From: Patiria miniata
Lineage: Eukaryota > Echinodermata > Asteroidea > Valvatida > Asterinidae
DNA: 64,000 bases
Assembly: GCF_015706575.1 (NCBI RefSeq)
Contig: NW_024037076.1
Location: 10,760,777 to 10,824,776, forward strand
Direction of reading: 5' to 3'
The translations under genes were made by a program, and so were the position numbers. The notes under the pieces were generated by a model. That model did no database searches. It saw only the letters and a list, made by a program, of their open reading frames with translations, and was not told the origin of the DNA. Numbering within the stretch: position 1 is the first letter of the stretch; every line of letters starts with the position of its first letter. This document shows positions 23,067-34,933 of the stretch, in pieces.

Positions 23067-26000
23067 CTATTTCATTTCCTCGGCTCTGAACTAACTTGAC
23101 AACACTGTAATTAAAGGATATTAAACCAAACTGGGAGGACTTATTAGATTTTGCGTGGTGACAGTGATGCATGCGAAAGCTGGGGAAGTAATTGATGACA
23201 ACAGGGGTAAGTTATGGAATCGGCGCGCCGTGCACGTAAGTATTAGGAAACAGCATGACCTGTGGTGCAGCCAGTGAATGACGGATGACGACTGCAGACA
23301 CTCGCTGTCACAGAAAATTGCGCCAGATTTGTGGCTGATTAACGGTATCGTTTAAACGCGGAATTAACTTGTAGCTGTCACAAAAAAATCGCAATGTCAG
23401 TGGTGGTCGGTATTGTACGAGCGGCATGTTCATAATAATCCAGGAAGGGAAGTCACAATTTTTAATAAGATTCACCGTTGGTCTTAAAACAAAGTCTGTC
23501 AGATGAGTTACATTTCTCTTGGAAATTGCATGAGCACGTAGGGCACGCATACAGGCGGACAGATCTCCGCAAGTGTTTGCCGTCTCGTGTTTGGACTTGT
23601 TTCCATTCGTTTTCAAATAAACCAACAAAAAACTGCCTATAGAGTGCATTGTGAATTATTTTTAATGAACAAAGACATTAATTGGAGGAGGTTTGAACCT
23701 TCGACCTCCGACGGCAATCCAGAGGTTTTGAATAAAAAAATAAATACATGTAACTTAAAGTTTAGACGTAGTGTGTCCTTGTATGAATTAGATGATATCT
23801 ATAACAAATGTCAAAAATCAAAAAAAAAATCGAGACAACACATGACAACAGCACCGCCATAAATGTCGGTACAATATTCATCTCTCTTTGGGTATAGGCA
23901 CAGTTAGATCTATCCCAAGTGCTGGATGTGAAGGTCACACATAATGAAATTTTGTATTTATACCAACAGTGTCGACAGTTGCGAATTGTCGACTACATCA
24001 GACACCAAAACGTGTACGAAGATTGTAAGTGTATCAGTACAGAGAAAAATAACATAACAGAGTATACATATATAAGCAACAACTCATAAAGTATCAAGAC
24101 GCTTTCGAAACCTCGACTTCGTCTCAGGCTTTGGCTCAGGAGATGCTAGGCCCCTGACGTGGACTCCGGCTCGATATGGGTTCATATTCTGATTCAAGAA
24201 TACCAGTTCCTGTCGTATCAGAGCCATAGGGTCGTAAGTTTGATTGGTTTGCTTCTCAGTGATTCTGAAGCCAAAGGTGATGCCAAAGTAGTCGGAAACA
24301 AAGCCGACGTTTCGTAAACCTCTGAAGTTGTTATGCACTCAGATTCAAAAAAGAGTATAAAGGCAACTGTTGTCTTAACACGACTTTAAAAGTACACGGC
24401 TAGGACCTATAATTGAATGCAATTATCAGTACGGAATCGGCTGGCTGTGTCTGCAAGAAAACCGTGACCGCGCATACGATTAGCAATCCCTGGAAGTATT
24501 GAATAGCCATTAGGTCGTGTCCTTTTTGGTGACCAAAATCGATAACGATGAATCGATGAGCGATCACTGGCGATTGCATCCAGCCTTATAAGTTATTTAC
24601 CATGACCATGAAGGTGATGACTTCAAAAGAACTCAATATTTTATACCTTGGAAAATTGCCATGGGCATTTGCCAGCGGGTGGTCATATTTTTTTGACCGC
24701 AAGTTCAGAGGTATATATAGTACTCACTTTTAGGTTATGAAATAAAGTGTTGTCAGTGCTACAACACAATCAGCATCATAACATTTAGAATAAAAAAGGC
24801 ATTTTCGAATCCAAAAACCCCAATTAAACATATAGTTGTATGGCATGGACAGTTTTATACCTCATTATTTTTATTTTTTTGCTTTTCATTTATAGCATAA
24901 ACTTTGGGGTTTTTTTATTTTAGAAAACAGACCATTCTTGTGAAATTTACAGTGATCGTGAAACCTCACCAGGACGTCATGCAAACTAGACATGTTCGAC
25001 TAGAAAAACAATTTTTTTTTGAGAGTTAATTTTAAACGTTCGGGGTTATGAGGCGTATACGTAACGCAAACTTGTACCAAAAAAGCAGATTTGGTCAAAA
25101 TGATTTTGAAACAATATACAACTGAGAGAATTGGACAGTTGATCTAAAGACTATGAGGTTATGCAAATAAGGCCTACGTGCGAGAGGCAAATTTATGGAA
25201 AAGAGTCCAATATGATTTTCAAACAAAAATACACTTATGGTAAACACTACCCAGCTGGCCTTATTATGTACAATAGTGATGCTAATGTCGATAGATCTGG
25301 AGTGGTGTTTGTCTCTCCGTACGATGCCAGCGATCACGCACAGGATTACTACGGCAGGTGTGTGGCTTGAATACGGACAGGTGGTCCTCTAGTCTGTAAA
25401 TACTTCAAGACCTAAACACCACAAAGAGCCGGAAACTCTTCAAGCCGTTTCAGACTAGGAAGATTACGGAGCTTGATGGCAAGAAGGCATAAATGGAACG
25501 GCCGCCGTCAAGGTAGAAAAAAATATGGTCATGGGAGCATTATGGTATAGTAAAGTCTCACTGAAGCCTATTATGATGAAGGCCAACATGTGGATTTTGG
25601 GGGGAAATGTATTATTCTTATGTGGATATTGGGGTGAATGTTTCAAGTTTTTCTGCCGTTTAAGAGTAATTGGGTACACAAGAGGCTGTCCTCCATTTGA
25701 GTTTCAACTATGAGCTGATGACCACGAACATTTTCAGAAGTCGTCTGTCAGTAAACACAACGACAATATTGCCCATTTTGAATGACCATTTACGGAAAGT
25801 GCTAGGCCTACATGTCCAGGGCCCAAAACGTCAGTATGCACACACCGCATTGAAACGATCGGTTCTAAAAGGCAACACTTCTAGTATAAGCTTGCGGCCC
25901 TGACAATACACTACGAGTATGATTTGAGAATCACTTGTTTACGTTTATGATACTTCATGGTTTTTGTCTAGACCAAAGGTTAAGAGTCAATCCATCCGGA

Positions 26001-28179
26001 AGTAGAGAGCGCAAATAAGTGCGTTCCTTCGTTCGCAGCGGCTTTTGTATATATTAAGTCATTAAAACGAACACGGTTTTCAACAACTCTCGATGTAAGT
26101 GGTTTAATGAAGTCCTGATACTCCGGTCAGAAAGATATGAGTGGGAATTTGCATAAAGGGAAAATGTACCACAAAAGGGTCTTTCACACTATCTAAAATC
26201 TGTATAGAATCTACAACGTGCGTAACGTCCCAGTCCGAAAATGTGTGACTCTCAATACTGTGTACGAGAGTCCCAAAAACGTAATTAAGATAGTACACAC
26301 ATGCGATACAAGAAAATAGACTGGCACATGCATGAAAGCAGTCCAACACCACTTCAGTACTGCACCAATCAACTGTGTCAACAGAAACATTTGGTACCTA
26401 GTCTGTATTATCTACACATTCTCATAGTCATGCCGCCAGACTACTGAAGGGTCAATCTTTTCAAAAGTGGACATGTACCAGTCTAGTCTTAGGCTTCGAA
26501 TTGAAATCACTTAGTTTCACTCTCAGGTGCAAAATGTTGAAGACAGGTCTCCTTTAAAAATTGAATTGAGACCTCAAACTTGGCTAGGGAAATATTGAGG
26601 ACCTTGTCTTTTGCCTCATGACAATTTTCGAGAATTGTGTCAGCTAAATTAAGTGTGTGTAAAGTTGGCCTGATTTTGTTTTGCATGTTTGTCTGCACTC
26701 AATTGGTCCTAGTCGGGTATACATCCTTTGCATTTATTTTGTGTCCCGTCGAGGCTTATCCAGTCAAGGGCAGTAAGTGGACTCTATGGAAGGAAAGAAT
26801 CATTACAAAATATTATGAATTGATGACTATAGTAACATACAAATGCCCTCAACATCCTTGTTGTCGATCACGCAGATAACAATTGGGTAACTTCTAATAC
26901 GCGAGACTAGCCACTGCCTTGGCACCAATACGTTCACATGAAAAGTGAACGTGAACCGGCGAGTCTTGCACGTTCTATTGACCCGTAAAGACCGGCATAT
27001 ATACGTCAGATTGGAAATAATATTTTACGTTGATCTGTTAACATCATTAAGTCCTTATCATCAAGTTTTGTTTTATTAAAAAAAAAACCGAGGCAGCTTA
27101 ACCAAAGGCATGTCTTCGCACACCACCAATGACTGATTACACTCCGTTTCACGAAGAACTCGCCCTTGACGTGTTTTATCTTGCCCAGTCATTCCTCATT
27201 TTACTTCTTTGATTGGGGTTTTCTATTTGAATCCAGACCACCTTGTCAAGTCAATTAATTTCATTTCCATCTCAATGAGCACAAACATACCACTGAAATT
27301 AATCTGTCGCACAATATCGGGGTTTTTCGTCGGCATGTACTCTACAGTCAAAGCAATAACACTGACTTACATGTATGTATTATGATGTACCCCAAATATG
27401 TAGCATAAATAACGCACGAAACGTTTTACTTTACAACAGTACAACAGACTATGTCACTATATTACTCAAAGCTCAAAAGAATTTCATTTCGTTCGTTGTT
27501 TTCTTCCAACTTTACGTTTCACTCCGAGGCAAAAATCGCATCAACGTGCACAGGGGCGTAAAACACCATGAAAACATCAACTGGACAATGCAAGATATAT
27601 GCACACAAACTATCGGGTTTTGCGCACATTTACTGACGAATGATGCTGCCCTACGTTATATTTTTAAAGTAAATTCGACAAGATTTAAAAACTCGTTCCA
27701 CGTGCTTCCTTGTTTAGCTTGAATAATCACTAAAAAAGTATCGTGAAAAAAAATTAGAATCTGATTCATCCATACTTCCATGTAGAATTGATTGAGAAGT
27801 GTTCATCATGCAGGCTTACCCAGATGCACTTTGATGCATAATGTGATATTGTCTTTTAAGTTCAAACCAGCATGGAGTTACCTTTTTTTTAATACAACAA
27901 TCACCATGTAGACTGTAACCTTCAATGTTTGACTCGGGTCAAGAATATTACTATTGCACATTGAAAGTTGAAGAACATTCTGCTACAGGTGAAGCACTAA
28001 CTTAACAGGTAAATCGATAAAACCACAACTGTAAACATTATATATTGGGAAGAATGGGCATGATCTTTTTGATCCACAAATGCATTGATGTTCTTAGGTT
28101 TTCCTTTTCAGTATCTTTGTAGTGCTTCCATTTTGGTGATGTGATGAAGATGCGGTTTTACATCACTCATGATAGCAAG
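23067..28179. other. Intronic DNA, nothing recognised
   Basis: About 5 kb of intron 2 in which I find no exon, RNA or clear transposon end. Minus frames at 23308-23649, 24084-24338 and 26104-26352 (80-113 codons) and plus frames at 25161-25713 and 27375-27722 lack domain signatures. T/A-rich throughout, with short homopolymers. Confidence 0.4.
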
Positions 28180-28350
28180 CCGTGCCCTGGGGGCTTCAAG
28201 TCATTCCCATTAAACCAATCCATCTCCTTCACTGCAACACACTCCGGCTTTTCTGACACTAAGCTTATTGTGACTCGGGCCGTCGTCAATTATTAAACTG
28301 AATTCCGTCTACGTCACAGCCAATAATAACGCCAGACCTCACCACTAATG
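28180..28350. promoter_or_regulatory. Candidate conserved intronic block
   Basis: Contains CATTCCCATTAAACCAATCC, CGTCAATTATTAAACTG, a TACGTCAC CRE-like site and CCAATAATAACGCC. Repeat-poor and without coding signal. The regulatory role is inference. Confidence 0.25.
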
Positions 28351-30524
28351 CATTTCAGAAATTACTCCTTTTTTCTGATTGAAGATAAAGCTGATGTTAA
28401 GAGGGTTCTCTGTGCTGTATGATGCTTAAGCCCATCTACTGGATTACTAAATCAAAAAGCTTCGACCTTTCTTTCACATTTAGAAGCCCTATACAGCCAA
28501 CTCACTGTTTGCAAATTCAAGTCTGATTTCCATTTCAATACACCAAAAACACCACTCCTTTCAGTAATGCAGTGCGTCTCTCTTTTTTTTCAACTTCCCT
28601 CTTAGGTGGACAATTCCCCTCAACAGCGACCCTTTTAACAGAGTCGATTCGATGTAGTCCCAAAGGGTGGTTAGACTGGGTCGCTTCGGATGTTCTCGTC
28701 TCTTTCCATCTCGTTCACCAGACAGTCGACTTGAATGAAAGAGTAATTGCAGGCGCATGGATAACGGGGAGAGTGGTTGTGGTTGATGGACAAGAGAACT
28801 AACGCGGGATATCTCTAGCACTCGCTTTCAATCAGGTTCCGCCCCATTACTCCCGATTGCAGGCTAGGCGCTATATTGGTAAAAAGCTTCAAGGGTTGCC
28901 TTTTCTTCCATTTCAAATAATGTTATCGTCATTTTTTTTCTTGACAAATTTTTACATTGAGATAAGAAAAAAATACTCAAAAAATTGGAACTTCTGTGTA
29001 CGCTGTGTGCTCGCGAAACGCAGTGGAATTGCAGTACGGGTTGACTAATGGAAGATAAACATCAAGTGCAAGGTGAAAGCTACTTGTGAGAACACGTGTG
29101 CCGTCTAATGCGATCTGGCTCCCCCGGGAGAAGGCAGGCAGACTTCTATACAGCAGGCTGGGAGTGCTTTTCCACAAATCGATGCAAGCAAATAATGGAC
29201 GTGATGGGAAAACGATGCGGCCCACTGGCCAGGCGAGTCCTTTGATGGACTTCATCAGATCCAAACCACGTCTTTTAACCACTACACTATTATGCAGCCA
29301 GGGCCTGGGTTTTTGCCTTCTAACCACTGCATAGCTTTCTCTCAACTTCCCCGGGAGATTTGATTTGGAATGTTTTAAATGGAGTCCTACAAATGCGACG
29401 GATGCACCTTATTTTTTATCACAAAATGAAATCTTCAGAGCCAACTTGCTCCAGTCACTTTCAAAATGTATTAGCAATACACTATACCCCGGCGGGAAAT
29501 GCATCACACCACACATTCACACTTATCCAAATCAGTATTACTGACGCAATACAAGTTCATCAAATGGGCATGACCACACGTAGAAATCAAAACTGAATAA
29601 AAAATTACAGACTAAACATTCACCAACAAACTACCAAATAGAAGAAGCTAACAAGACCATAATACATCGTATGGTCTTGTTGTAACCTCTTTTTCTTTAG
29701 GGGGCAGGCATTTTTTTTCCCGAACAAAAAAAAACGTTGTGCCTTGCAAAATAAGTTCATGGTATTTGAGACGAATCTCAGTTTAGATTGTACGTGCATG
29801 TCATCCAGCCTTGCATGGTTTGACTCTGTTGAGACAACCACTAGTTTCAGTTTTTCACGGTAGACTGGTTATAACTTAATGGCTCTATAAGCCCTTCCCA
29901 AGGCTTTGGGGTTCGCATGAAGTATATCGATCGTCCAATGCACTTTTTTGCGAACTGCCCCTGCCAACCCAAACAGTGGCCTGCAACCAGACAGCTCCAT
30001 CCAACTGCAACAAATCCCTCTTACAGGTTACGGGCTGATAATCTTTTTTGTCTGTTCATCCTTCAAAAAAAAAAGAGGGGGGGGGGGACGCTTCAGCTGT
30101 CTTTTGAAAAGCGTGACAAAGAAAGGTAGCGGTCGAAAAGTACCGTTAAGAGGGGGTATATGTATGCATGTGTGTGTGAAGGAGTCGAAATAATGCGGGC
30201 TGAAAGCCCCTTGGTTAGCTTAATTGCACATTTTGGTGCCCTTTGAGCGGACGGGTATCATCTTCCTGCCTGAGCCTGTCTTTATTATCTCTTTAACACT
30301 ATTGTCAGCATTCGTCCTTCCGGATGAATGGAAACCTAAATCCCTTAATATTGTCCTCTAAGTTTACACTTACGCTAAGCTTTCACAGAGCTCGACACGG
30401 GGCTCTTTTTAAGGCTACTTTGAGAAGCCCATCAAGATGTCAAGGAGCCACATTTTTAGGCAGCACTCTCTTCAGATTACGGACTTTTTCACTGCATAAG
30501 TTCCCTTTGATTTGGTGCACTGCT
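28351..30524. other. Intronic DNA, nothing firm
   Basis: No exon is seen. A tRNA-like stretch of SINE type, with CCACGTCTTTTAACCACTAC and a related TTCTAACCACTGCATAGC nearby, is faint at 29265-29335. A G run lies at about 30079-30088. Overlapping frames at 28561-28821 are not convincing. Confidence 0.35.
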
Positions 30525-30870
30525 AGTGTTTCAAACTTTCAACAATTCCAAAGGCTAGATTTGAATGTTGTGATCGAAGCCGGTGACTTCGGAACGGTCT
30601 TGGATTTTAGTCACATTGTCGTTCCTTTCATTTGGAACATTTTGGAAATAATGATTGTTAATGTCTTAATGGCTCGACTTTCTTGTTATGATCAAAGCAG
30701 GTGGCTTCGGAACGGCATTTGGATATTAGTCACATCGTCGGTCCCTTTCATCTGGAACATTTTGGGAAAATTGGTAATGGTTAGCACTTTCAACAATTCC
30801 ACTGACTACAGATTGTCATGTCGTTAACGAAGGCGGTGACCTCTGAACGAACTTTGATTTTTGTCACATT
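30525..30870 (+). repeat. Degenerate tandem array, about 120-130 bp unit
   Basis: Three related units carry ATCGAAGCCGGTGACTTCGG, ATCAAAGCAGGTGGCTTCGG and AACGAAGGCGGTGACCTCTG at about 30573, 30690 and 30826. Each is followed by TTAGTCACATYGTCG or TTTGTCACATT. The first and second also share CCTTTCATYTGGAACATTTTGG, and the first and third share TTTCAACAATTCCA upstream. The 167-codon plus frame through it reflects the repeat period and not a protein family. Confidence 0.7.
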
Positions 30871-31413
30871 TTATCAAAACGCTGCGATTAGCTAAATCTT
30901 ACACGAACGACTAAAGGTCAGTTTTCAGTGTAGGCCTAAAATAAATTCTTAAAATTCCTCAACGCTACATGCAATTTTGGAAATCGGAATAATATTTTAA
31001 ACTGTTATAACAAGTAGGCCTTCCAGAACTTATTTGTAAAAAAAAAGTTGCGATAAAAACTTTTAGAAGTGCATTACAGGCTTTTGCTATTTTGAAGAGG
31101 AAACAATTTTTAAACAGAGATATTTCGCTGATTATTGATTTGAAAATTGTAGTATAAAATGAACAAAAATATCTTGGGTTTCCTTGACATGATAAAGTTT
31201 ATATGTAGCCTATATGGAAATGATTGTGCGCGTAGTGTAATCTCTAGAATAGGACGCCCTCCCTTTATAACTGATGCAGCACGTACAGTACATGTATAAT
31301 CCGTACACCGTCTATAACTTTACATGTATACAGATGTACTTCTACGGCTTAAACAAGAATGGCACGCTTGAACGCATGTCCCCACGCGAACCGTACGTTT
31401 ATGCATTGCCATG
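30871..31413. other. Intronic non-coding, nothing recognised
   Basis: AT-rich intronic sequence with no feature that I can support. Confidence 0.4.
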
Positions 31414-31699
31414 GAGCAAGTTCGATTAAAGACTACTGGTTAACCAGTGGTTGATTAGCGACGTACCACGCGCCTGCCCGCTAAGCGATCCCTAGTTGAA
31501 CTGCGGTCAAGCGTCATCGCGAAACCAACGGTGTTGGCTCCCTGCTAGTGCACTGTGTGATACGTGTGACTGTCTGTAACCAGCGACGCGATCAACCACA
31601 TAGGACAGACCAAAAACGACTATAGTTAAATCATCCTCGACTAAAACGCGTTCGATGAGTCAAACTATGGTAAACTATAGTTCTTGGTCGAACTTGCTC
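31414..31699. mobile_element. Fold-back element with GAGCAAGTTCGA ends
   Basis: It begins GAGCAAGTTCGA and ends with the exact complement TCGAACTTGCTC. An inner hairpin pairs GACCAAAAACGACTATAGTT with AACTATAGTTCTTGGTC at the right end. TGGTTAACCA forms a further palindrome near 31436. It has no coding content. No clear target duplication was found, so the class is unknown. Confidence 0.6.
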
Positions 31700-31712
31700 A
31701 TCAGAAGATATT

Positions 31713-31883
31713 ATCCAGAAATACAAAAAAAATCAATTAAGTGAAAGGGTAACTTGGGCCACTCTCACCTGTGATGTCACAAATTTCAATGCCTATTCAA
31801 TGCTTAACACAGATTCAGCATGTCCAGTAGAGTGGGGCAAGTAAAATTCACACCCTTTCACTTAATTGATTGTAATTCTGGAT
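31713..31883. mobile_element. Short fold-back MITE
   Basis: The left arm ATCCAGAAATACAA then AATCAATTAAGTGAAAGGGT is matched in inverted order by the right arm ACCCTTTCACTTAATTGATT then TTGTAATTCTGGAT. The inner GGCCACTCT/AGAGTGGGGC pair also matches. It is about 170 bases and lies directly beside another fold-back element. Confidence 0.75.
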
Positions 31884-32274
31884 CTAGGGACCCAAATGGA
31901 ATAGGGTGAAAAGGAGTGGATTGAGAAACAGTCAGGCTTTAATGTAAAACATAATTTGTATTGAAGAAACAAACATTAAAGTCAGTTTTAATTATTTGTT
32001 TTTTTAATGTTGCACTTTTTTTGGGCACACTCCGCATATGCAATTTCATGCAGAAAAATTACAAAACAAGCAAATGAATTAATAAAGTGGGCTATACAAA
32101 GATGAAGAAAACACTTTCCGGGTTTGCACATTGTTAATGTTGCTGCTGCTAGCACTGTGACTTTGGGCGTGATTCCTGACTGCATGACATAAACGTGTTT
32201 ATGGCTTCCGACTGTATAGCGCTCCTTGAACAAAAAAAAAACATTGGAAAAATGGGGAACCGCCAAAACAGGGT
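31884..32274. other. Intronic non-coding, nothing recognised
   Basis: Intronic DNA between the fold-back pair and a tRNA-like fragment. A 107-codon minus frame at 31988-32311 has no family match that I recognise. Confidence 0.35.
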
Positions 32275-32340
32275 TAGGTTCGCTCAGTTGGTAGGGCAGC
32301 GGAACGGCCATCCAGAGGTCGCAGGTTCAAACTCAAGTCA
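32275..32340 (+). mobile_element. tRNA-derived SINE head fragment
   Basis: GCTCAGTTGGTAGGGCAGCG resembles a tRNA A box with its D-stem context, and GGTCGCAGGTTCAAACTC resembles a B box. The two are spaced about as in a tRNA. There is no intact acceptor stem, and the body that follows is not recognisable, so it is a SINE remnant and not a functional tRNA gene. It lies about 75 bases past the LIM1 exon donor, inside intron 2. Confidence 0.6.
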
Positions 32341-32414
32341 ATTACTTTGTTCAACTGTTAGACAATTATTTTAATGAATACGTTCTGAATGGGAAGGTGT
32401 TATTGCACTCTTAC

Positions 32415-32655
32415 CTGATGTAGTCTTTCTTGCACAGGATCATGCCACCTTTTGAGAAGCAAGAGGGGCCAACCTCCCCGAGTTGCACGCTGCAACACGA
32501 GCACTTCAGGCAGCCCGTGTGCCAAAACCTGTCCACGGCGTGCAGAAGAAATCTATCCATGATCTTGCAGCCGCAACCGGCGCAGCATCTCACCACGTTG
32601 TTGTTGTTATTGTTGTTGCCGGTCGACCGGCTCTCCTTGCTGATTTCGCTTTGAA
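32415..32655 (-). CDS. LMO4: LMO4-like gene, LIM1 exon
   Basis: The exon supplies two bases of codon 14, residues 15-93, and two bases of codon 94. It reads QSEISKESRSTG, seven asparagines, VVRCCAGCGCKIMDRFLLHA, then VDRFWHTGCLKCSCCSVQLG and GMILCKKDYI. Human LMO4 has RCAGCGGKIADRFLLYAMD, HSRCLKCSCCQAQLGDIG and SGMILCRNDYIR at the same places. All eight zinc ligands are present (about residues 38-91; spacing C-x2-C-x17-H-x2-C-x2-C-x2-C-x19-C-x2-D). The acceptor is ATTTTATTTTTGCAG and the donor is CAG|GTAAGA, both strong. The poly-Asn run comes from an AAC triplet run with one AAT and is not in the human protein as I recall it. The open frame continues upstream through the acceptor into a repeat, so the splice site rather than the in-frame Met marks the exon start. 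Confidence 0.96.
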
Positions 32656-32764
32656 CTGCAAAAATAAAATTCATTCGGGATTTATCAAACCACGTAACAA
32701 ATGCCACGGCAGCAGATTTTTTGGACTGTACAAGAAGACCTGTAGTATGGACTCCGTGCACAAG

Positions 32765-32855
32765 TACCCCCTCAACGGTGACAACGGAAGAGTTGGGAGA
32801 GACCACTGGGAGGGACATTCGAACGCACTGCTGACGACCCCAGACGCGAACACGC
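32765..32855 (+). repeat. Dispersed repeat beside the LIM1 exon
   Basis: Starts ACCCCCTCAACGGTGACAAC and shares ordered blocks with 6046-6130. Its position, 110 bases from the LIM1 splice acceptor, explains the extra open frame ahead of that exon. Confidence 0.5.
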
Positions 32856-34022
32856 AAGACGTCATGAGTTTGTGCACATTCAGAAACAAATTAGCAGTGC
32901 GTATACAGATTGGTTTGTTTATGGTGTTAATCGAGGATCTTCTATTGTTCCTCGTCATCGATATTTTGTTTATACTCTTTAAGTTTTTTGCAACAGCTCG
33001 CATTGGTTTGGTACATTTTTCTAATCGAGGTCGTCCTCGATTTGACTCCTATCCTCAATTACTCGATGATGCTTCACATCTGTGTCCTCGATTTACACCA
33101 TGAACATGCGCCGTACGCGCTCGTAGTACGCGCACGAGGTGTGTCCCTCCTACTGGTGCTCTCGAAAGTGATCCAAAAGCGCCCTCTATTGTTCACGCAC
33201 GAAGTCCATTGGGTACTTGCTAATGACAGCCAAGGTGCAACCTCTAATCAGAGACCATACAGCTCCGCACCTTCTTTCCCCCCTCTCACACACCCTTGAT
33301 TGCATGCCGCCAGTTGTACACATACACACACCCACACCGCACGGCAGTTTACCCTCCATGCAATATTATTTCCACATCAGATAGTTGATTAATGACCGCG
33401 CTATCTGTAACTAAATTATTTTTTCGTACACGGCCCGGGTATTGCGTTCCCTTACGCCGTGAACATCTGGTGCTTAACGCTTTATTAGGTCTGGGCAGCT
33501 CCAGACAAATTTGATAAAAATGGGCAATTCATCATTTTCGCCAGAGTCAAGGCATGGCGCGCGGCTAGCTGTTCATAGTACCGCGTGTTTTCCACGCACA
33601 CACGCCGCAAAGTGCACGCCTGCAGCCCAATCCCACTGTAACACAACCAGCCTAAGTGCTTCGGTCTCCAATTTAATATTTACAATCCAAACTAATGTCC
33701 TTAGAAACAAAAGGCGATGGCAAGGCTTCAGTAATATTTTATCATTTTTAACGAAACTTCGCTGGAAACGGCTCGTTCAGGCAATTTGGCTTGTAGGTCT
33801 GAACTTGGCACTCAAAATAGCCGTCAAGATCAAATTTCAATTTTATTAACTGGTACAAAGGTCACGTGTGATGCATCTCACCCCGAAATTGGGTGGTTTT
33901 ATGACGGGAATGGCAATGAATAATGGTCACGTGCGAGCTGTAATGTAAAGCTACACAGTGCCTTTATTGTATGAATCTCCTATTCAAACTATACAGCGTT
34001 CTGAGAGATACCGTCTTCGTAT
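32856..34022. other. Intron 1, nothing recognised
   Basis: No exon or transposon end was seen. A mildly GC-rich patch at 33080-33300 and TAATT-type cores at 33385-33420 could be regulatory, but the density is not striking. Confidence 0.35.
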
Positions 34023-34616
34023 TTCAAAGGTAATATACAACATTTGTTTTGCTGTAATTTTCAGACATAGATGGATTTGGGGGCTAATAGCTAATAGCAA
34101 ATATTGTTAAACTGACCTGCTTAAAATTTTGTGTTCATAGATGCTGGAAAACCAAGAAAAAAATGCTGTTGTTGTAGCTAGTCTGGTTCCCTGACCGTAC
34201 TTCAGACGAAACGGAGCAAGTTACAGGCGTCGGGGATTTGTCAGGTGACCGTACTACAGACGAGAGCAATTTTATACAGACGTCGGGGAATTGTCAGGTC
34301 AGGGAACCAGACTACAAGAACAGCATTTTTTCTAGGTTGCACCAAGCTTGCATCCGTTCACGGATGTGTAACCGATTTCAAACAAAATGTGGTCTAACTA
34401 AATTTGGTAAATTGGGGGCAATCTTTGGGTGAAAAGGTCAGCTTTTGACACAAACCTTAAGCTTTTCTTGAAAATGACAGCACACAAGGCGCAATGATTT
34501 CACATGATGCTTGAGACTACTTTCCACTTACTGTCAAGTAAACTATTTTGTTATAAATGGGTAGTTTTTTTGTCCTTTTTTTTTGGATGTTTGCAAATGT
34601 TGTATATTACCTTTAA
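34023..34616 (+). mobile_element. Palindromic element, Kolobok/TTAA-like (copy 1)
   Basis: The ends read TTCAAAGGTAATATACAACA and, on the other strand, TTAAAGGTAATATACAACAT. The centre is a second inverted repeat, TAGTCTGGTTCCCTGAC against GTCAGGGAACCAGACTA. The arms between are partly complementary, so the whole could fold back. TTAA occurs at three of the four ends across the two copies, which points to a TTAA-targeting family (Kolobok or piggyBac-like), non-autonomous. A second copy lies in opposite orientation at 49396-50236. Confidence 0.65.
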
Positions 34617-34933
34617 GTTGAACACATTGTTTCCTACAAGTAACAATGCGAGCCGTTAAGATAACATTTTATGTTTGAGATCATTCGAGTAAAGTGGCAA
34701 GCTTCTTTCATGCCATTGAATTCAAAACATCATTGAGTGTTACATGTAGATTTGCCCGTGTTACTTTATAGATTCAACCAAGTTACCCACAAAACCTCAT
34801 AAATGCAATATATAAATAATGCTCTTTTGTCAACTATCAGTTAATATACATCTCCACTTTTTTATTGTTATGTTTATTTTATACCGGGGATAACGTTCAA
34901 TTGTTCTTCAATCAACTCTCATCTATTGACACA

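Larger units (their letters stand above)
20813..32414 (-). other. LMO4: LMO4 intron 2 (about 11.6 kb)
   Basis: The intron is bounded by a CAG|GTAAGA donor after the LIM1 exon and a TTTTCCAG acceptor before the LIM2 exon. It interrupts the arginine codon between the domains (phase 2, AG|G). It holds several transposon-derived pieces listed separately and candidate regulatory blocks, but no other gene was recognised. The inter-domain intron position agrees with the family's two-LIM layout. Confidence 0.9.

Noticed and set aside
30324-30827. 167-codon plus-strand frame as a gene in intron 2
   Set aside because: Its length comes from the tandem array with period near a multiple of three; no family resemblance.
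32411-32857. Treating the whole open frame, with its upstream Met, as a single-exon protein
   Set aside because: The segment beyond 32655 is preceded by a strong splice acceptor and is derived from a dispersed repeat; LMO4 similarity starts only after it.
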